64,000 bases of DNA from Diospyros lotus (GCF_014633365.1 NC_068349.1:17870753-17934752), one strand, 5' to 3'. Positions 49,791-61,225 are shown, counted from the first letter of the stretch. The notes: a model not told the origin generated them from the letters alone. Translations and numbers: made by a program.

Positions 49791-50205
49791 AATTAGCTAC
49801 ATTTGCATTGAGTTTTGTGTCGTAAATCAGTTTATCATTGAGATTAAATATCTTTGAATTTTGAGCTTACTTTTAGATTGATATGTGGTCGAGATAACTT
49901 TGGGGAACGGTTGAGTTATGATATTGTAATAGGCGAACCATGTTGGTGTGTGTAATATGATTGATGATGTTCCTTAAGTCGGTTGAGGTATCAGTAGCCA
50001 TAACGTGATCCAATAGAGATGATAGATTGGGGAGTTGTGTTGGTGTAGTAAGTCATTTAGGATACGTAGTAGACTCGGACTTGTGAGAATACTGGAAAAT
50101 GATGATATGGAATGTCTCAGAGGTGTTGTTGAGTAATATCATGAGAGTTGCGAGCGAGTCTTGACGAGATGGACTGAGCGCGAATTTCGAGGACGAAATT
50201 CTATT

Positions 50206-50218
50206 AAGGATGGGAGAA
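50206..50218 (+). other. Polypurine-tract-like sequence
   Basis: AAGGATGGGAGAA immediately precedes the 3' LTR. It is preceded by GCGAATTTCGAGGACGAAAT, a phrase commonly seen just upstream of the PPT in plant Tekay-type elements. Confidence 0.75.
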
Positions 50219-50219
50219 T

Positions 50220-52864
50220 TGTAATATCCCGAAATTTAAAATTAAATAATAATTATTCAAACCAGTATTTGAGGACATTATTGAATATTTGGGAATTTAA
50301 GAGGAAGTATTTATTTATGTGATTTTGAGAAAAATAAGAAATTAAAGGTAATTAATTAAATTGTTTGGAGATTTAAGACAAAATGTTTATTTGTGTAGTT
50401 TTGAGGAAATATGAAATTTAGGTATTTAATTAAATTATTTGGGAACATTTATGGAAATAAAGAAAAATTAAAGTAAATTAAATTGGGTGATTTTTATGAA
50501 TGTTCAGGGTATAAGTGTAATAAGTGGAAAATCAGATGTGGGTGTGTATTAATTTTCAGAAGTTATAGGGTCTTAATGTAATTTCCAAAAACTATCTTAG
50601 GTTTACTTTAAAATTAATGGTGTGTAGATATAGAATGAAGGTGCAGCCAGCGCAGCTGGCACGCGGGCGCAAAGAGGAAGGCAGGCACGCGGGTTCAAGT
50701 CCTGGCATGCGCGTGCGCTGGAAGGATTTTGGCTGAATTTTCAGCCAAAACCTTGCCCAAAACGACGTCGTTTTGGGCAAGGCGATGGGTTCAATTAAGC
50801 TGCCCATTCTTTTGCCTTTTTAAAGGCTGATTTCAACAACTTCCAGATTCATTTTAAGCAGCAATTCTAGTGAGCAACTTGGAAGAGAAGAAGATGGCGC
50901 GTCGAGGCTGAAAATGGAGAAAAATTGGGGAGAAAATCAAGATTAAATGTGGTTTAATTGAGGTTTAATTAGCCAGGTAAGTAAAGAATTATGTGTTAAA
51001 CATTCTGCACGATTGTAATTTTATTTTGGGCGTTTATATTAATTTGCAGCGTGTATTATTTTGGTGGTGTTCGAGCGTAAAAACGTTGTAAACGACTAGA
51101 TACAGGCAAGCTCTCATCTACCCTTACAATTTCTTTCCATTTTATGAACCCCTCCCCTTCCTTAATTCGTTTCGGTGTCACGTATTAATTATACGAATTG
51201 AGGATTTTATTAGTATGATTTAATTTAAATTAAATATGAGACTTATTGGGATTTTATTTGTGGTGCGCCTACGTGGGATTTTAGACGGTTAAATTATTTA
51301 TATCACACGGTTAGATTTAATTAATGTGAGTCATGATTTTATTAATTGCTAGAAAAACGTTTTACTTCGTAGCGGGAGTGCAAGAAAGGCAGGAAACAAC
51401 CCTGTAAAGGCAAGTTCTTAACCCTCTTCTCTTGTTCTTTAATTCCCGGGAGAGACTTCGTGACTTCTCGTATTTTACGCCCTCCCTTACTCTAATTCGG
51501 CGTCTAGTATCATTTATTAAGTTGTTATTCATTTGTTCTAATTTAAATTAAATCCGAGACTTCTAGAGTTTTATTTATTGTGTGCCTACGGGGGTTTGTA
51601 CGCTCTCATTCCTTTTGGAATGATGCCGAACCCAGCTTGGGGACTAGGTTTCTAGACGTACGGGTTTATTTACGGTTTTCGAGTTTGTTTATGGTTCGGT
51701 TAGAGTTATTGAGCAATGGGGCAGGGGTCAGCTGTTTGGTGACGTTGGGGGTAGACTATTGTACGTAAAGTGGACCGTCGGGTGGACATTCTAGTCACTG
51801 GCCGTTGACCGGTGCCAGGCACTGCTGACTAACTCTGCCGGTATGTGATTTACTGCATGATTAGATACATTGTATTACTGTTCATGATTTGATATGCACA
51901 TGGGTAAGGGATGCATGTTGGGGTATTCATTTATTAAGTATGCTTGGACACGGTCATTCTAGCTTGGTTAGGTTGCATCCAGCACGGGCATATGCATCGC
52001 ATGTGGTTTACTATGTGGGCGGAGCATGGCCTGATGCCTGGATGTATGGGCACTAGTGTATCACGTTGATGCTCACTACGCCATTGCATTTTTATGTGCA
52101 TTACATGGTTACTGGTAGTTATTAGTTCTCGGACGGGGAGGACCGTTCCGAGGAAGCCTATGGCTTGGGTGTCGGGTTGTACCGACACGAACACACGGGT
52201 GACGAGAGCACTGACCCGAGATAACGCGCGCGCAGATTTGCTGGAGATACATGTTGCCTTTCAGGGCAGCGACAGGTTGGTATGGGACTTGGGGCCGTGT
52301 GTCTTGTGTGGGGCCCAATGACCGATATGTGCTTTTATTATGCTATACTATCGTGTTGTAGCGTGTCATGGCTTGTATGTACCTGGGGGTTTATTCTGGG
52401 GAGAGTTTTCTGGATATGTTCAGCCTTCAGCCTTTCTTTCTTTATGCTTGTTGAGTCTCTCAACTCACTTTGCTTTCCATCATTCCAGGTAATAGCAGCG
52501 TAGGCCATGGCAAGGGAGTCAGCTTTTAGCGAAAGAGTCGGTATGGTGTACAGGCAGTCCATCAGTCCCGGTCCACTCTGATAGTTCAATAGGATTTACT
52601 CTATTATTTTTACTATGCCAGGTCTTTCCTCGAGTCTTGTGTATATCGACACAGGAGTCTGTGTTCATTTATTTATCATGTGACCGCTGTGTTAGCGAGG
52701 TACGCATAGTGCATGCATGTGTTTAGTTTCGCTTCCGCTGTTCTTATTTTCGTGTATGCATACTAGGGTAGTTTCTGTTTTATGTTCCATTCTTCGCTTC
52801 CGTAGGCGCTCCCGTTTGAGTAGTCCGGTGGTTCGAATATCCGGGCGGGGGGTGGGTACTTATA
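50220..52864 (+). repeat. 3' LTR of the complete gypsy element
   Basis: 2645 bp, TGTAATATCCCG...GGGTACTTATA. It carries the B-box-like site (50692-50702), a 24-bp hairpin (50727-50750) joined to a perfect 32-bp palindrome (50751-50782) and a stem-loop with one mismatch (52452-52467). Confidence 0.93.
50727..50782. repeat. Adjacent hairpin and 32-bp perfect palindrome in the 3' LTR
   Basis: TTTTGGCTGA / TCAGCCAAAA arms with an ATTT loop (50727-50750) abut a palindrome whose half-site is CCTTGCCCAAAACGAC (50751-50782, centre GACGTC). The 5' LTR has the same pair at 44569-44624 with a few mismatches. Confidence 0.9.
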
Positions 52865-54486
52865 TTTTCTCTCCAAAAACGTCGTCCACATATACACATT
52901 AGGAATTTATTACAACAATTTAATTCTCCAACTCTAGTCGATGAGAAGTCAAATTTTCAATGTATAAAAATATAGCACAAAAATGGAGAATGAGTAATCA
53001 GAATTTCAATAAAAATTAATGTACCGACCGAATGTGTTTTCCCATATTTCTTTTTTCTATGATTCTCGGTAAAGAGAATAATTTTAAGAATTGACAATTT
53101 AAAAGAAAAGGCACATTTTAATATGTGTATTAAAATGCAAGAGTTTTCCAATAATGGATTTTATATTATATATTATATATATTAAATATTTTATAATATT
53201 ATCATATTGTTTTAGCATGATAATATTTGGCTCATAATGATTTAATTTGTTACATTCATTATTATTATTATCTTTTACATAGAGTTAAGCATAAAAAGAT
53301 AATTATAATATCTTCAAAACGTCTTCACTATACACATTAGAAATTTATTACGGCAAAGTCAATAACTTTTTTCTCCATAAATGTCATCCACATATACACA
53401 TTAGAATTTATTACAGCAATATTATTCTTCAACTCCAGCTGATGAGAAGTCAGATTTCTAATATATAAAAATACAGCGAAAATGGATAATAAGTAATCAA
53501 AATTCTAATAAATATTAATGTACCGGCCGGATGTATTTTTCCATATTTATGTTTTCTATGATTCTCGAAAAAAGAATAAGTTTTAGAATTGAAAATTCAA
53601 AACGCCTTCACTATATACAAATAGGCATTTATTAGCAAGACTTTAATGAATAATCTCTAATTGATGAGTAATTAGAATTCCAAGAGAGAACAAATAATGC
53701 AGTGCTATGATAATGAATTTAATTTTTCATAATTGTTTTGCTTTTCAATAATGGATTTAAATAAGTTGCAATTTAAAAAATAATATAAATGCACAACAAC
53801 ATTAGGCAATAATACAAGAGTTTTCCAATAATGGAATTAATTTTTCCACAATTTTTTTATGTTTCCCTTAATGAATTTAATAAGTTGCAAATTCAAAAAA
53901 TAAATAACATCAATACACGAAAAACTATGGGGATTAATGCAACCGTCTTATCATAATGGATTTAATAAGTTACAGTTTCAAAACAAATACACATCAATAC
54001 ATGAAAATTTGTAGGCAATATAGCATAGGAAAACACATATTTCTGTGATATTCTCAAAAGAATATGATTTATTGATTGGGTGGTATATTAGTTTGTTTTG
54101 ATTAGCTTATTAAAAATTCAAAGTTATTCTAAGGTAATTATTGATTGCACATTTTTTTTAAATAACGATCTTCTACTGGCTCATAACCAGAAAATATGAT
54201 TTCTCAACACTTTAAAATTTTATATTATATATTATATATTATATATATTAAATATTTTATAATAATATTTTTATTTTTAATATGATAATATTTGGCTCAT
54301 AATTGATATACATGTTTTTTTATTGCATGCTTGCTCTTCGTTTTCTACACACTTTGACTGAAGTTATATAATTGTGCTACACTAGTTCCTTCCTTCTAAA
54401 TGAAACAGTGTAACATATCAGAAAATGCACACACATTCACAGTAGCTTCGTTTGAGAAGCAAATAAATAAAAGAAAAAAAAAAATC
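52865..54486. other. AT-rich intergenic DNA with old internal duplications
   Basis: No gene seen. 52880-53100 is repeated about 500 bp downstream at 53380-53610 (shared CATATACACATTAG and AAATTAATGTACCGRCCG phrases). A TA-rich block ending ATGATAATATTTGGCTCATA at 53161-53245 is repeated at 54225-54310. GCAATAATACAAGAGTTTTC-like lines recur at 53740-53960. Confidence 0.6.
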
Positions 54487-54636
54487 ATGGTTGATCAGAT
54501 GAATAACATCGACGACATAAACTCACACAAGACTCAATAGAAGCTCAAGATTCGGATTGTGAGACTATGGAAAGTTCTAGGTTACGACGACAAGGATTAG
54601 ATTAGCAACATAGAGATGATATTCGCCGATCAGCAG
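54487..54636 (+). pseudogene. Replication protein A 70 kDa-like (DUF223-type) first-exon fragment
   Basis: From ATG at 54487 the frame reads MVDQMNNIDDINSHKTQ, a stop, KLKIRIVRLWKVLGYDD, a second stop, then ISNIEMIFADQQ, ending at a splice-donor-like CAG|GTCTGT (54636/54637). The order matches the first exon of plant RPA1-like proteins (INPxKTxWKxKVRxxRLWK...NSxEMxLxDE), in which the Trp codon TGG corresponds to the first stop TAG. Such single-stranded-DNA-binding genes are often copied around by Helitrons and other transposons. No following exon was found. It is dead. Confidence 0.72.
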
Positions 54637-55359
54637 GTCTGTTTATGTCCGTCTTTATCTTTGTATTATGTAACTAATAATAATGAAATGATAATCTAGA
54701 TTTTTAGTTTGAAACACTTTAGAATTGAATTATTATATTTTGTGACATAATTGAATAAAGTAAAATAAAATAAAATCAAAAAAGAAAAAAGTATATAATG
54801 GAAAGATAATTTTTAATAAGATTTTTTCGTATCTTTAATAATTTTTTCTAGGGTTTCGACACAAATTATAATGCGAAAATATTGTGACTAATATGAAAAT
54901 TTCCTTTTCAATTTGAAAAAGTTGATATTTGAGTGATTCTTTTTTTTTTTTTTTTTTTGTAATAAAATTGTAGCCTTCTTTGCTTCAAATATTCAAAATA
55001 AAATAAAAAGAAGAAAAAAAAAAAAAAATTAATGGAAAGAATAACTTTTAAGATGCTTACTGATTGCTTCTAAATTGAAAATTTTTCAATTCAAACAAAT
55101 TAAAAAAAACACGAAACATTTGACAAAAATTTTTAATTCAGACACAAAATTAAAAAAAACATGAAACATCTTAATCATGTCTGATAAATTTATTTGATCA
55201 ATTCAGAACTAACGATGGCAGCAACACAGTGATGAAAAAAACCCTTATGGATCACATTAGTAGCATATACAAATTTACATTTGCTTGACAATAAATATTA
55301 AATTTTTTATATGTTGCATTTATTTTTTTCTATTTCATTTTATAAGGTGGAATAATTCA
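54637..55359. other. AT-rich sequence, nothing recognised
   Basis: Poly-T and poly-A tracts (about 54941-54959 and 55007-55028) and ACAAAATTAAAAAAAACATG-type duplicated phrases, but no gene, TIR or LTR that I can define. Confidence 0.5.
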
Positions 55360-55415
55360 TGTAATACCCCAAGAGTCTAGAGAATGATAGTATATATCGA
55401 GAATAGTGTAAGAAA
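55360..55415 (+). mobile_element. Truncated Cassandra-like LTR start
   Basis: TGTAATACCCCAAGAGTCTA and TAGTATATATCGAGAA match the first 50-55 bp of the Cassandra LTR at 2257. The similarity then stops before the 5S-derived part and gypsy gag-type sequence begins. Confidence 0.7.
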
Positions 55416-56100
55416 GATGAGTGCACGCAGGGAGAGCCACCTACGTAGGGTCGAGGCCATGGTCGACTTATGCAAGCACCAGTACTAGAGACTCCAGGGG
55501 AGTCTAACGGAGACTTGTGTTAAGTGATAATAGGGATGCGGATGACCTCAATAGTAGCGATAGGGATAGGGGATATGTTTTCCATTGATCAGTTAGGGTA
55601 GAATTCAGAACAGCAGGGGGCCAAGGGTAACCTAGCCAAAGGCAATATAGGGCATGCAGCTCAGGAGGGGACGATCATCTCCCAAGGCCATGATGACGGT
55701 AAGAAAAGGAAACAAAAAGGCAAGAAAATAGTGGAAGGAACAATATGTAACTTTTGCAATAAGAGGCATAAGGGACCTTGTCAATTTGGTAAAGGGATTT
55801 GTTACCACTGTGGTCAAAGGGGACATGTGATGAAAAATTGCACTTGGAACCAAGACGTGGAGTTGGCATGTTTCCATGGTGGTTAACGAGGACATATTAG
55901 GAAGAGTTGCCTCGGTATCTAGGCGTGACGCCTGTTCGAAATGTGACATTTTTGGTGAGGCCAAGAGGGCCACAAAGCCAACACTTGTTGGGCTTTCCCA
56001 CGCAGTACGAAGGGCAAGGGCTTACAGTGCCCGTAGTCCAAGGAATAGCTCTACAGCTAGCATTGCTTCAACCACCATGTCCTACTATTATTGATAGGTC
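55416..56100 (+). pseudogene. Gypsy gag C-terminal fragment with zinc knuckles
   Basis: Plus-strand translation gives GKKIVEGTICNFCNKRHKGP, then CQFGKGICYHCGQRGHVMKN and C. The CYHCGQRGHVMKNC block (55800-55841) is a perfect CX2CX4HX4C knuckle, and the preceding CNFCNKRHKGPC is the first, atypical knuckle usual in Tekay-type gag. A further degenerate ACFHGG, stop, RGHIRKSC and QEGHKANTC follow. Stops and frameshifts make it non-functional. The minus-strand frames at 55632-55973 are shadows. Confidence 0.85.
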
Positions 56101-56351
56101 CTAGCTACAGCCTATGGATGCGAAAGAAGGAATAGCCTAACTAAGATATGTTTTTGTTGTCTAGTAATTGATGTTAGTGTTCCCTTGATGTAGATACAAT
56201 ACATTCTCTTATTGTGTCATATATGTCATAGGTCATGTTCTTATTCTTAGGATCTTATGGCATTATTATCAATTGGGATTACGTTAGGGGGGTTAGTACG
56301 GATAAGAAATGAGTTAATTGGAGGCTAGAAAGTGCACAATAAGGAGCTACT
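56101..56351 (+). other. Short interval after the gag fragment
   Basis: Nothing firm; may be decayed protease-region sequence of the same gypsy fragment. Confidence 0.3.
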
Positions 56352-56942
56352 TGTTGGTCCTTGACACACAAATGGCCACTCAAGAGGGGGTTGAATTGAG
56401 TGATTAAAAACTTATTCAACCGAATTCTTTCTTTTTAAAAACTCTTGAGTTTTTCTTATACAAAGAAAATACTTGTTATAAATATATATGTTATTTGGTG
56501 TGATAGCAATATAAATATACAAACAATAATAACACAAGAATATATAGTGGTTCGGTGTCTCAACACCTACTCCACTCTCTCAAGGTCAACCCGACATTTG
56601 AGATACCACTAAAACCACACCTAGGTTTTCCAACAAGCTCACCTAAGAAACTTTTACACAACACCGAGGTTTTTCCCTTAACTCACCCAAAAACTAATAC
56701 AACACAATAATACACCTAAATTATTTGAGCTCTACGAGACCACTCACAATCCACAATTAAAGTAGTTACAATGTAATCCTAAGACCAACAATCTTGGACA
56801 AATATAGATATGAATACAAGAACAATCCCAAATGAAGACCTTTTCCAACTGATCTCAAACAAATTAAAATGGACAAAGAAAAGGAAGAGAAATCCACACA
56901 GTGCACCATAAATGAAAATTCAAGAATTTTGATGCCCAATAA
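56352..56942 (-). mobile_element. Truncated copia-type LTR
   Basis: TGTTGGTCCTTGACACACAA at the left, then CACTCAAGAGGGGGTTGAAT, which inverted gives the ATTCAACCCCCTCTTGAGTG sequence seen at 3' ends of long copia LTRs. ATATAGTGGTTCGGTGTCTC and CACTCTCTCAAGGTCAACCC are phrases of the same LTR class. The other end is lost next to the beta-adaptin gene. Confidence 0.65.
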
Positions 56943-57023
56943 ATAATGGCTGAACCACGACAAGACAAAACAAAAAGCAACAAAACTTCAACAACAGGGG
57001 ACAAGCAAGACAAGATTCAGAAA

Positions 57024-59142
57024 TCAACTCTTAAGGAGATTCTCAATTGCTTCGAAGAAAAGAGGAGCCATTTCAGGGTTTGGAGTTTTGATTGCACATT
57101 TCAGCCGGGGATCCCGATCACTCCCGTGACTTCAATCAAGAAGGGGATTCCTCGAGGGATCTTCGCAGAGAGATATAACACCTCCAGGTTTGCGTTCTTA
57201 CGCTTTGCGATGAAGAACATATTTGAGACAGTTACCTTGTCTAAGGTTGCTTCCACACTGTTCATAACTATGCCTGGAAAGTCTTTTGATACTCATTTGA
57301 ATCAGGCAAGGATTTCCATGTCTGCAAAATATGAAAAAAGCATCAGGGGCCAGTTGCTACCTCCATCGAAGTTTCTGTAGTTGAATATGACTTCCAGATC
57401 AAACAAGATTCTTACATGCATTGGCAGTAACTAATAAGAATTCATGAAATATCCACAACCACGGAAAAGTTAAAAATTTATCTAGTGCCAATATTCCAAA
57501 GCATGCATTCATGTCTTGCAATTCAGGTGGAGGATATTGGGAGTAGAGTGGTTTTGTTCATTTTCGTATAGTCTTTATTTAAATTTTTTTTACCTGGAGA
57601 AAAGCAGATCGCTCCATCCTCCCATCTTCAGTGAAAAATACCAGCAACGATATCTTATCATTTAAATACCACACGGGTTGTTGATTATTTTTCACAGCAA
57701 CTTGCAGAAGGGTGGTTGGAGGACCGGGAGCTATGCTCTGAAACAAAATCATAGGTAGAAGAGTCCTTGCAGAAGTTCCAGGTTGCAATTGCGGGATCTG
57801 ATTAGCAATTAGAAAACTAAATTAATGCTCCATCTTTGGTAAAATTTGATTCATAACCACAAGTAAAAAATTACCTGGAGTTGTCCAGCAGCAGCAAGAC
57901 CAAACGTGTTCTTGTTGAATTGAATCATAAAACCATCAAGAGGAATCTGTGAGTTGTTCTCGAAGAATAAGCTGTAAAATATCTGCCCATCTCTTCGTAC
58001 CAATTGCGCACTGATCTGTAAACCTTGACCAGTTGAGGCCGGTAGTAAAACGGGCAAATGAGGACTGTGATTATAGTCAGAACTCTATGTTAGTGCCTTC
58101 ATTAGAATAGAGAGCTGTAATTTACCAGCTGTAATTGACCACATTTTACTCATTGTCAAATTTACAGCCATATAAATTGCAAAAGCATGACTACCACTAA
58201 AGCACAATATACTTACCCAAGAAGTAACGTGGGCTGATCAACAGATACAATTGCATTGTTTCCATCATCACCTTTGTTATCATCAAGACCGATTAAATCA
58301 CCAAGTAAATCTGGCACAGGGGCAGCAGGAGCAGGTGACAGTTGCCTATCTACTGCTTGTGGAACGCTACTTGAAGTGGTGGTAGATGCATGCAGCTGTC
58401 CAATGCATGAGCAGGTGACTCAGAGTTGCCTGTTTCATTTCCGTCGAGGTACTCATCATCTTCAGTTCTCTGGACTGACTTCATATGAGTTACAAATGCA
58501 TCTGGAGGCTTGTGATACACGGAAGACAGAGTGGCAATATTGGCAAGAAGGTCATCCAGAAGAGAAGGGTCAAGTTGGTTTGAGTCATCACTTATTACAG
58601 GCTTCTCAGCCAGCACAACATCCTTGGCGGCCTGTGTGAAAAGAAAAGGTAGATTTAGAATGGACGCTATGGTTTATGGTCAAAAGGATAGTTCTATTCA
58701 CAGAAAGTCTCCAAGAGTCTAGGAAGTCCCAATGAATTAAGCTGCAAATATTGTAATGCACCCCTCCCTGGAAGTTGAAGTCTCCAGAGATAAACCACTC
58801 AAATGGCATAGAAGAAGTACAATAGCATCTTAGCTGAAAAAGAAGGCTTGACACAGGGTTTAAATTTCTTTGGTGTCAGTTGTGACAAGCACCGCATTTT
58901 GCAAGGGTTAGTTAATTCTTGCAACTACGTTCCCAATGAAGTATAAGCAGGGGTGCCAGTTGAGGGGACGAAAGGAAAGAAACGAATGGGAACAGCATGC
59001 ACATCAAACATGTGAAAAGCAAACTCAAACTGGTATAGCCATTGCACACCTCAGGATCAGTTGAAAGAAGACGCCAATATATATACGCACGATCTCGTAA
59101 ATCTGGATTGTCAGTCTCCACAGTGGCACTGTTCAATACAAC
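57024..59142 (-). CDS. AP-1/AP-2 complex beta-adaptin, last five exons (5' part missing; three 1-nt frameshifts)
   Basis: Minus-strand exons: 59050-59142, 58217-58631, 57875-58064, 57594-57797 and 57024-57321, all with GT...AG borders and matching phase. They encode about 400 residues of the roughly 900 of plant beta-adaptin, the large subunit of clathrin adaptors that sort cargo at the trans-Golgi or plasma membrane. Seen in order: end of the trunk ([20 protein letters not shown]), hinge start ([20 protein letters not shown]), Pro/Ser-rich hinge with [10 protein letters not shown] (clathrin-box-like), ear ([52 protein letters not shown]) and platform ([38 protein letters not shown], stop). 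Single bases are missing in exon 2 of this set (after SESPAH) and twice in the last exon (before FPGIVM; after GIPG). It could be a decaying copy or a real gene with assembly indels. Upstream exons are not found up to 64000. Confidence 0.88.
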
Positions 59143-60234
59143 CTATCAAGAATTGCATGTAGTGAAAATCAACAAAAAAGAAATAAAAAATGTAGTCTCT
59201 TTTAAGAACTATGATCATAGCTGAACTAAGAACAGAGCTTGTAGAATGCGATGCAAGTATTTCAATCAAAACTTGACCAAAAAAATAATAATAAGTGAAG
59301 AAACTGGACTTCTTGTTCCTTCTCTTTTCTTACTCAAATCCGAGAGAATAGATTACAATATATACATGAACTTTGGCTAAGATTTCCTAAAAAATCTCCT
59401 AGAATTTAGCTTCTAGATATTAGGATGAGGACTCCTATTTTTTAGGACTAGATTATACACTAGATTAATTCATAAGATAAACATAATACATGAATAGATA
59501 AATAAGATATCTCTAAAGGCGATAAACTTCTTCCGAATAAGATGATAAGCCTAAGCAGTCCATTCTTCATTCACGGCACTAGCAGATAGAAAGCATAAAG
59601 GACATTGATGCACAGCTAGAATTCTACAATAAGTAAAAGAAAAAATAAAATAACAGGAATTATTTGAATTGACTAACAAGTTCAAGAGAATGCACAAGAT
59701 TTAGTAATCAGTTGGCACCCTAGTAGTGCAGGTAATATCTTTTTGAAAAAAAATAAGGGAAATAAAGAAAGAAAAAGACAGACCTTTGCTATTGCATTGT
59801 ATTGCACCTATGTTTAATCCTTCAAGAGGGGCCTTATATATGAATTCCTGAAATCCTGATAGATATGGACCTAATGTTTGTATTTAATCTAGTTTGGATT
59901 GCAATTCATCCAATAAATGATTCAATTGGAACATAAACAGGAATAGAAAATGGAAAGAAAGAGTTGACAATAAATTTAATTTTATCCTGTCCCTTAATGT
60001 GGAAAAGGTGAATCATTGCATGATCCTTTCAATTCAGCCAAAAATTTGCAAATGCAGGTTCAAGTTAAAGGCAAAACCTCCAATGTGAATAAAAGCTAAA
60101 TCCCATTCCATTCCACTGCTTCAAGGCTCATAGATTGGATAGACATTTTTGGTTACAGCCTTTATTACTGAGCCATTTTTGGTGTAATGGTCCTAGCCAG
60201 GTCGAAAGGCATGAGGAAAAGCATGTAGTGTCAA
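59143..60234. other. Intron or flanking DNA upstream of the beta-adaptin exons
   Basis: No beta-adaptin exon detected. 59330-59470 (AGATTACAATATATACATGA and following) resembles the inverted end of a small copia LTR, similar in style to 60250-60300. The rest is AT-rich without identifiable features. Confidence 0.4.
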
Positions 60235-60490
60235 AATGAAGGAAAATCCAATCTCACTTTCATTGTAAGATTACAAGAAATATATATACAACCTATTCAC
60301 CCATATAGGCAGTTTTCTAATTAGACAGTTTCCTAATCTAGATTGGGAAATATTTACAATTTAGGATACAATTAAAAATGCAGTCAAATATAATCTTCTC
60401 AGAAGAAATATAGAAAGATAAATCAACCGAAATCAATCCCCATATCAATCCCGAATATGGATAGTAATCTCTCGGGTATTTCTAACGCTC
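60235..60490 (-). mobile_element. Short copia LTR (3' LTR of the following fragment)
   Basis: On the minus strand TTAGAAATACCCGAGAG directly follows the polypurine-like ATCTTGAGGGAGCG, i.e. the 3' end of a copia coding region, and runs to about GGATTTTCCTTCA, roughly 250 bp. Boundaries are approximate. Confidence 0.65.
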
Positions 60491-61225
60491 CCTCAAGATG
60501 GTGAGTGTATGTCATGCATTCTCATCTTGCTCAATAACCTTTAACACACATGGTCAGGTAGACCTTTTGTTAAGATGCCTGCAAGCTGATCTCCCATAGG
60601 TACAAAGGGAGAGGTATCAATCCATTATCTAGTTTCTCTTTGATGAAATGCCTATCCACTTCAACATGTTTTGTCCAATCATGCTGAATTGGATTATGTG
60701 CAATGCTAATGATTGATTTGTTGTCACAATAGAGTCTCATAGGAGCTATCCACTTGATCTTAAGTCATCCAATAGAATCTTAATCCATAGTAATTCACAT
60801 ACTCCTAGGACCATTGACCTGAATTTTGCTTTAGCACTGGACTGAGCCATAACATTTTGCCTTTTACTTCTCCAAGTCACAAGATTTCCTCCCAAAAATG
60901 TGCAATAACCTGAAGTAAACTTCTATCAATAAGTGACCCTGCATAATTTGCATCTATTTGTGCTTCAAGAAACAATCCTACCCCCTTTTTGAATAATATA
61001 CCCTTACCAGGAGTCCCTTTGAGATAATGTAAGATCTTGTGCACAGTCTTTAGGTGAGTCTCTTAGGACTATGCATAAACTGACTGGCACACTCACTGCA
61101 TAAGCAATGTTCTAGCCGTGTATGTGATAGGTAAATGAGTCTCCCTACAAGCCTCTGATAGGATTCTTTGTCTACTGCACCATCTTCAGGAACATCACCA
61201 GTCTGTGATTAGGCTCAATAGGAGT
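60491..61225 (-). pseudogene. Copia RNase H and reverse transcriptase C-terminal remnant
   Basis: Minus-strand translation across shifting frames gives ETHLKTVHKILHYLKGTPGK and GILFKKGVGLFLEAQIDANY, then AGSLIDR. Next comes the RNase H core region in broken form (VDRHFIKE-like) and TPFVPMGDQLAGILTKGLPD. These are the standard YLKGT, DADYAGS and DQLADILTK landmarks of copia RNase H. Many stops; inactive. Confidence 0.88.

Larger units (their letters stand above)
44052..52864 (+). mobile_element. Complete but coding-dead Ty3/gypsy (Tekay/Del-like) LTR retrotransposon
   Basis: The only element here with both LTRs: 5' LTR 44052-46741, PBS 46746-46757, internal region 46742-50219, PPT-like 50206-50218, 3' LTR 50220-52864. 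Perfect TTTTC duplications lie at 44047-44051 and 52865-52869. The 3' LTR ends TA rather than CA. The internal region of about 3.5 kb is too short for a full gag-pol, and every domain found is truncated and frame-broken. Remnants are in the normal order (gag-like, reverse transcriptase, RNase H connection, integrase C-terminus). Both LTRs remain alike but differ by substitutions and small indels, so insertion is not recent. Confidence 0.97.

Noticed and set aside
55632..55973. A 113-codon minus-strand open frame
   Set aside because: Shadow of the gypsy gag zinc-knuckle region, which is clearly coding-derived on the plus strand.
56946..57380. A 144-codon plus-strand open frame
   Set aside because: It is the antisense of the last beta-adaptin exon, whose minus-strand translation matches the conserved C-terminal domain with a splice acceptor and stop.
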